64,000 bases of DNA from Lepus europaeus (taxonomy: Eukaryota; Chordata; Mammalia; Lagomorpha; Leporidae): contig NC_084844.1 of the NCBI RefSeq assembly GCF_033115175.1, forward strand, positions 35,621,885 to 35,685,884, written 5' to 3'. A program made the position numbers and the translations under genes. The notes below the pieces were generated by a model. It saw only the letters and a program-made list of their open reading frames with translations. It ran no database searches and was not told the DNA's origin. Of the stretch, positions 60,880 to 64,000 are shown in pieces. Every line of letters begins with the position of its first letter. The first letter of the stretch is position 1.

Positions 60880-60965
60880 CTTGAAGAAGAAGAAGAGGAA
60901 AAAGAGGAAAGAGAAGAGGAAGGAGGAGGGAGAGGAGGAGGAAGACAGAAGGAAGAAGAAGAATG
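60880..60965. repeat. Purine-rich tract (GAA/GGA)
   Basis: About 85 bases of nearly pure A/G. The open frame through it reads as a Glu-rich string, an artefact of composition. Confidence 0.9.
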
Positions 60966-61509
60966 ATATTAATGACAGGCCCCAAGAAGAACTGGTCAAG
61001 AGACTAGCTGAGAAAGAGCACGGCCCTTTAGGAGCAAGGAAGAGGCGAGCACTGTGAAACACCGACAAGGTGTCAGGGAGGAAAGTGCCGATTATGAGGG
61101 AAGAGCGGTGAGAAGTCGGCATGTAGAACAGTCTAGGCAGTGCTGGAGGATCGATGAGCTGGCTTCTTTAAATCGGAAGAGCCCACACTCTGACTAACCT
61201 GGGCTTGTGGAAGGAGCCCCAACCCTGTCCCTTGCTACCAACTGTTCCTCTTGTGCACATTGGCTACAATGTGCCAGCATGGCAGTCCCTGGGAGCCCTC
61301 CCACTTTGCAACTGAGAGAAGATGAAGTCCATCAGAGAAGGTGAAGAAAACCCTTCCAGCACCCAGGATCCCTGCAGAGGACAGCCATTCACAGCACACC
61401 TCCCATTCCACCATCAACAGCATCCAAATTCATCAGATTAACTCCAAACCGAGCTCCTACCCTATCCCAACACCGCTTCCCAATCCCAACACCGCTTCCC
61501 AGGAGCCCG

Positions 61510-61850
61510 CGTTCCTTCACACAGCTCCCTCACACAGTGCCCTGCCACAATCACCCTCACACAAGTTCTCTCACACAAGCGCCCTCACACAAGAGCCCTC
61601 ACCAGGTGTCCTCACAGAAGCATGTTCACACAAGCGCCCTCACGCAAGAGCCCTCACGCTTCTCTCACAGGCGCCTCACACAAGTTCTCTCACACAAGCT
61701 CTCTACATAGATTGTCTCATACAAGCTCCCTCACACAACTTCTCTCACACAGGCGCCTCGCACGGGCTCCCTATGTGAGATCTCTCACACAAGTGCCTCC
61801 CACAAGCTCCCTCACACAATTTCTCTCACACAGGCGGCCTCGCAGCCCTG
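61510..61850 (+). repeat. CTCACACAAG minisatellite with higher-order unit
   Basis: Imperfect units of about 15 bases (CTCACACAAGCNCC) repeat at least 15 times. A longer unit also repeats: ACAAGCTCCCTCACACAA occurs at 61721 and at 61802, 81 bases apart. Spacers between units vary and no leader or cas gene exists, so this is not CRISPR. Confidence 0.85.
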
Positions 61851-62028
61851 TGTGCACACCTCTGACCATACAGCACCCTTCTCGCCGCTCTCCTTTGGTG
61901 TCCTGCCTACAGGTATGCATCACGACTTGTGAAGCATCTTCACACACCTGTACTTGTAACACTACCAAGGAGAAGGGGAGGGCCCAGGTGGTATCAGGAT
62001 GCTTATTTTACATTTAGGGAAACCAAGG

Positions 62029-62379
62029 TTTTTTTTTTTTTTTTTTTTTTTGACAGGCAGAGTGGACAGTGAGAGAGAGAGACAGAGAGAAAGGTCTTCC
62101 TTTGCCATTGGTTCACCCTCCAATGGCCGCCGCTGCTTGCGCGTTGTGGCCGGTGTACCGCGCTGATCCAAAGCCAGGAGCCAGGTGCTTCTCCTGGTCT
62201 CCCATGCAGGTGCAGGGCCCAAGGACTTGGGCCATCCTCCACTGCACTCCTGGGCCATAGCAGAGAGCTGGCCTGGAAGAGGGGCAACCGGGACAGAATC
62301 CGGTGCCCCAACCAGGACTAGAACCTGGTGTGCTGGCGCCGCAGGTGGAGGATTAGCCTAGTGAGCCACGGCACCGGCG
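62029..62379 (-). mobile_element. Young-subfamily CSINE with target duplication
   Basis: A T-run of about 23, TGACAGGCAGAG, (GA)n, the reversed GAGCAACCGGGACAG-type block (here GGGGCAACCGGGACAG) and the end CACGGCACCGGC. AAACCAAGGTTT flanks both ends. Confidence 0.95.
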
Positions 62380-62609
62380 AAAACCAAGGTTTAAGGACAT
62401 TCAGGCACTTTTCTAAAGCTACACAACTAGGAAGTGGCCTCTTCAGACTTTGGGAATCCAATGGTTTTCAGATATCAGGCCCAGAATCACGAAGTTTAAT
62501 GCCGCTGTCACCTTACTGACTGCATGGAGCGTGGCTGTGTGTGATTTGGTTCAGAGGGTCATGGGGGCCACGTGCAGCAGTCCAGAGCAGGGCAGCTGGA
62601 ACCATACGC

Positions 62610-62730
62610 ACAGGTAGAATCCTGGACAACCTGCTTAGCCTTCCTGGCCCTCGGTTTCCTCATCCGAAAATGATCCACACGGGAATCATTTACTTCACCG
62701 AGGCATTACATATTTAGGAAACATTTGGAA
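62610..62730 (+). mobile_element. MIR SINE relic
   Basis: CCTTCCTGGCCCTCGGTTTCCTCATCC is a MIR core. It is short. Confidence 0.6.
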
Positions 62731-62836
62731 CACTGCATGGGCAGTAGATTTACATGAAACAAAGCAACATATGCATCACGGGAGGCCCAGAAGAAACTCA
62801 GACAGTGTCAGACAGCTTATTTTAAAAAAATAAAAC

Positions 62837-63132
62837 AGGGCAGGCATTTGGCACAGCGGTTAAAATGCCACTTGGGATGTATACATCCCTTCGCAGAGTG
62901 CCTGGGTTTGAGTCAGGTATCCACTTCCCATCCAGATTCCTACTAATGCACACCCTAAGAGGCAACAGGTGATAGCTCAAGTAGTTGGGTCCCTGCCACA
63001 ACATGGACTGAGCTCCAGGTTCCTGGTTTTGGCTGCTGTTATGGGCATTTGTGGGGTGAGCCAGTGGATGGAAAGTCTCTCTGTCTCTGTCTCTCTCTGC
63101 CCTTCAGATAAAATGATAGTAAGTTTAAAAAG
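62837..63132 (+). mobile_element. CSINE retroposon (old)
   Basis: The head GGGCAGGCATTTGGCACAGCGG and degenerate body end at TTCAGATAAAATGATAG. The A-tail is decayed. Confidence 0.75.
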
Positions 63133-63252
63133 TTTTTTTTTTTTTTACATAGTAATGACCAAAAAACCCCACCCAACTGTGGGGAAGGAAAGGAACATCC
63201 AAATCCATGACACCCAAAGACTCTCAAATGGACTGAACATCAAGAGATCATC

Positions 63253-63566
63253 ACCAGGGCGTAAGAGGCTAAGCCTCTGCTTGCAGCACTGGTGTCCCAT
63301 ATGTCCACCGGTTTGTGTCCTGGCTGCTCATCTTCCAACCCAGCTCTCTGCTAATGGGTGGGACAGCAGTGGAAAATGGCCCAAGTGCTTGGGTCCCTGC
63401 ACTCACTTGGGAGACCCAAGAGAAGTTCTTGGCCCCTGGCTTTGAACTGGCCCAGCTCCAGCTGTTGTGGCCATTTGGGGGGAGTAAACCAGCAGATGGA
63501 AGATCTTTCTCTCAGTCCTTCTCTGTCTATAACTCTCTCTCTCAAATAAATAAATAAAATATTAAG
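63253..63566 (+). mobile_element. CSINE retroposon (old)
   Basis: A decayed head, but a clear body (GGCCCAAGTGCTTGGGTCCC) and tail (CTCAAATAAATAAATAAAAT). The simple-repeat array follows its tail directly. Confidence 0.87.
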
Positions 63567-63690
63567 AAAGAAAGAAAGAGAGAGAGAGAGAAAGAAAGAG
63601 AGAGAGAGAGAGAGAAAGGAAGGAAGGAAGGAAGGAAGGAAGGAAGGAAGGAAGGAAGGAAGGAAGGAAGGAAGGAAGGGAAAGGAAGAA
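63566..63690 (+). repeat. (GA)n and (GGAA)n array
   Basis: AAAGAAAGAGAG sequence leads into about 15 tandem GGAA units (63616-63679). It probably grew from the SINE tail next to it. GGAA arrays bind ETS-family proteins in clusters. Confidence 0.95.
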
Positions 63691-64000
63691 AGAAATCATT
63701 ACCAAGATGCATAATGATTAACATTTAAGGTTGCAAGAGAGAAATAACCTGCCCCACAGAGGAAGATCCTCATAAGTCTAGCAGTGGCTTTCTTGGCAGA
63801 AACCTGGAGGGCTAGTAGAGTGTGATGACACATTTAATGTTCGGAAAGAAGAAAGTTACAGCCAAGAATACTTTAGCTGGTAAAGCTGTACTTCAGAAAT
63901 GAAGGAGTGATAGACTTTCCCAGATAAACAAAAGAGTTTATCAGTATTCATCTTCTTTACAGACATGCGAAAGGAAGCTCTTCAGGTTGAAATAAAGGAC
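63691..64000. other. Distal upstream DNA, no gene
   Basis: AT-rich. The end resembles old L1-type sequence (AGATAAACAAAAG, CTTCAGGTTGAAATAAAGGAC), but it is cut by the window edge, so this is uncertain. Confidence 0.3.

Larger units (their letters stand above)
59721..62028. other. Upstream non-coding DNA with purine tract and minisatellite
   Basis: No gene. It contains a purine tract (60880-60965) and the CTCACACAAG minisatellite (61510-61850). A short A-run after CATTAAATT near 60865 may be the tail of a retroposon that I could not name. Confidence 0.5.

Noticed and set aside
61341-61778. 145-codon frame with repeated Ser-His-Thr-Ala text
   Set aside because: It is the translation of a minisatellite, not a repeat protein.
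61510-61850. CRISPR-like regularity
   Set aside because: Units are short and adjacent, spacers are not unique and of fixed length, and this is a mammalian genome.

Overview
This is a mammalian nuclear genomic window, almost certainly from a lagomorph and most likely rabbit. The evidence is about twenty copies of the tRNA-derived C-repeat SINE (CSINE) of rabbits and their relatives. They occur on both strands and end in AATAAATAAATCTT-type tails. There is no bacterial or viral gene content.

The window holds one protein-coding gene, TBX4, complete on the minus strand. Eight coding exons can be placed at base resolution between 46423 (ATG) and 20904 (TGA). All junctions are GT/AG and in phase. 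Together they encode an intact 549-residue T-box transcription factor. A splice acceptor three bases before the ATG shows that an untranslated first exon lies upstream. The best candidate sits in the CpG island at about 49.8-51.3 kb, with a consensus donor just after 50123. The 3' UTR runs down to polyadenylation signals at about 19.8-19.7 kb.

Layout on plus-strand coordinates: 1-19.4 kb is gene-free DNA downstream of TBX4, with old L1 and SINE copies and at least one enhancer-like island (16.93-17.66 kb). 19.4-50.5 kb is TBX4. Its introns hold an L1 relic, a hAT-like DNA transposon relic, a tail-to-tail SINE pair and a CpG-rich intragenic block (39.4-41.1 kb). 48.42-49.45 kb is an unusual AT-rich diverged tandem repeat between two CpG islands. 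51.3-64 kb is upstream DNA with a nested SINE, a compact promoter-like module at 58.85-58.98 kb that has no gene attached, enhancer-like blocks around it, and minisatellite and GGAA arrays at the far end.

TBX4 specifies hindlimb and lung-mesenchyme programmes. Its expression is known to depend on dispersed enhancers both upstream and downstream of the coding exons. The most useful observations here are therefore regulatory: a perfect PBX-MEIS decamer at the promoter, SINE-free blocks with HOX, PITX, FOX and octamer motifs, and promoter-like islands without an assigned transcript. Motif calls were made by eye. No alignment or conservation scan could be run.
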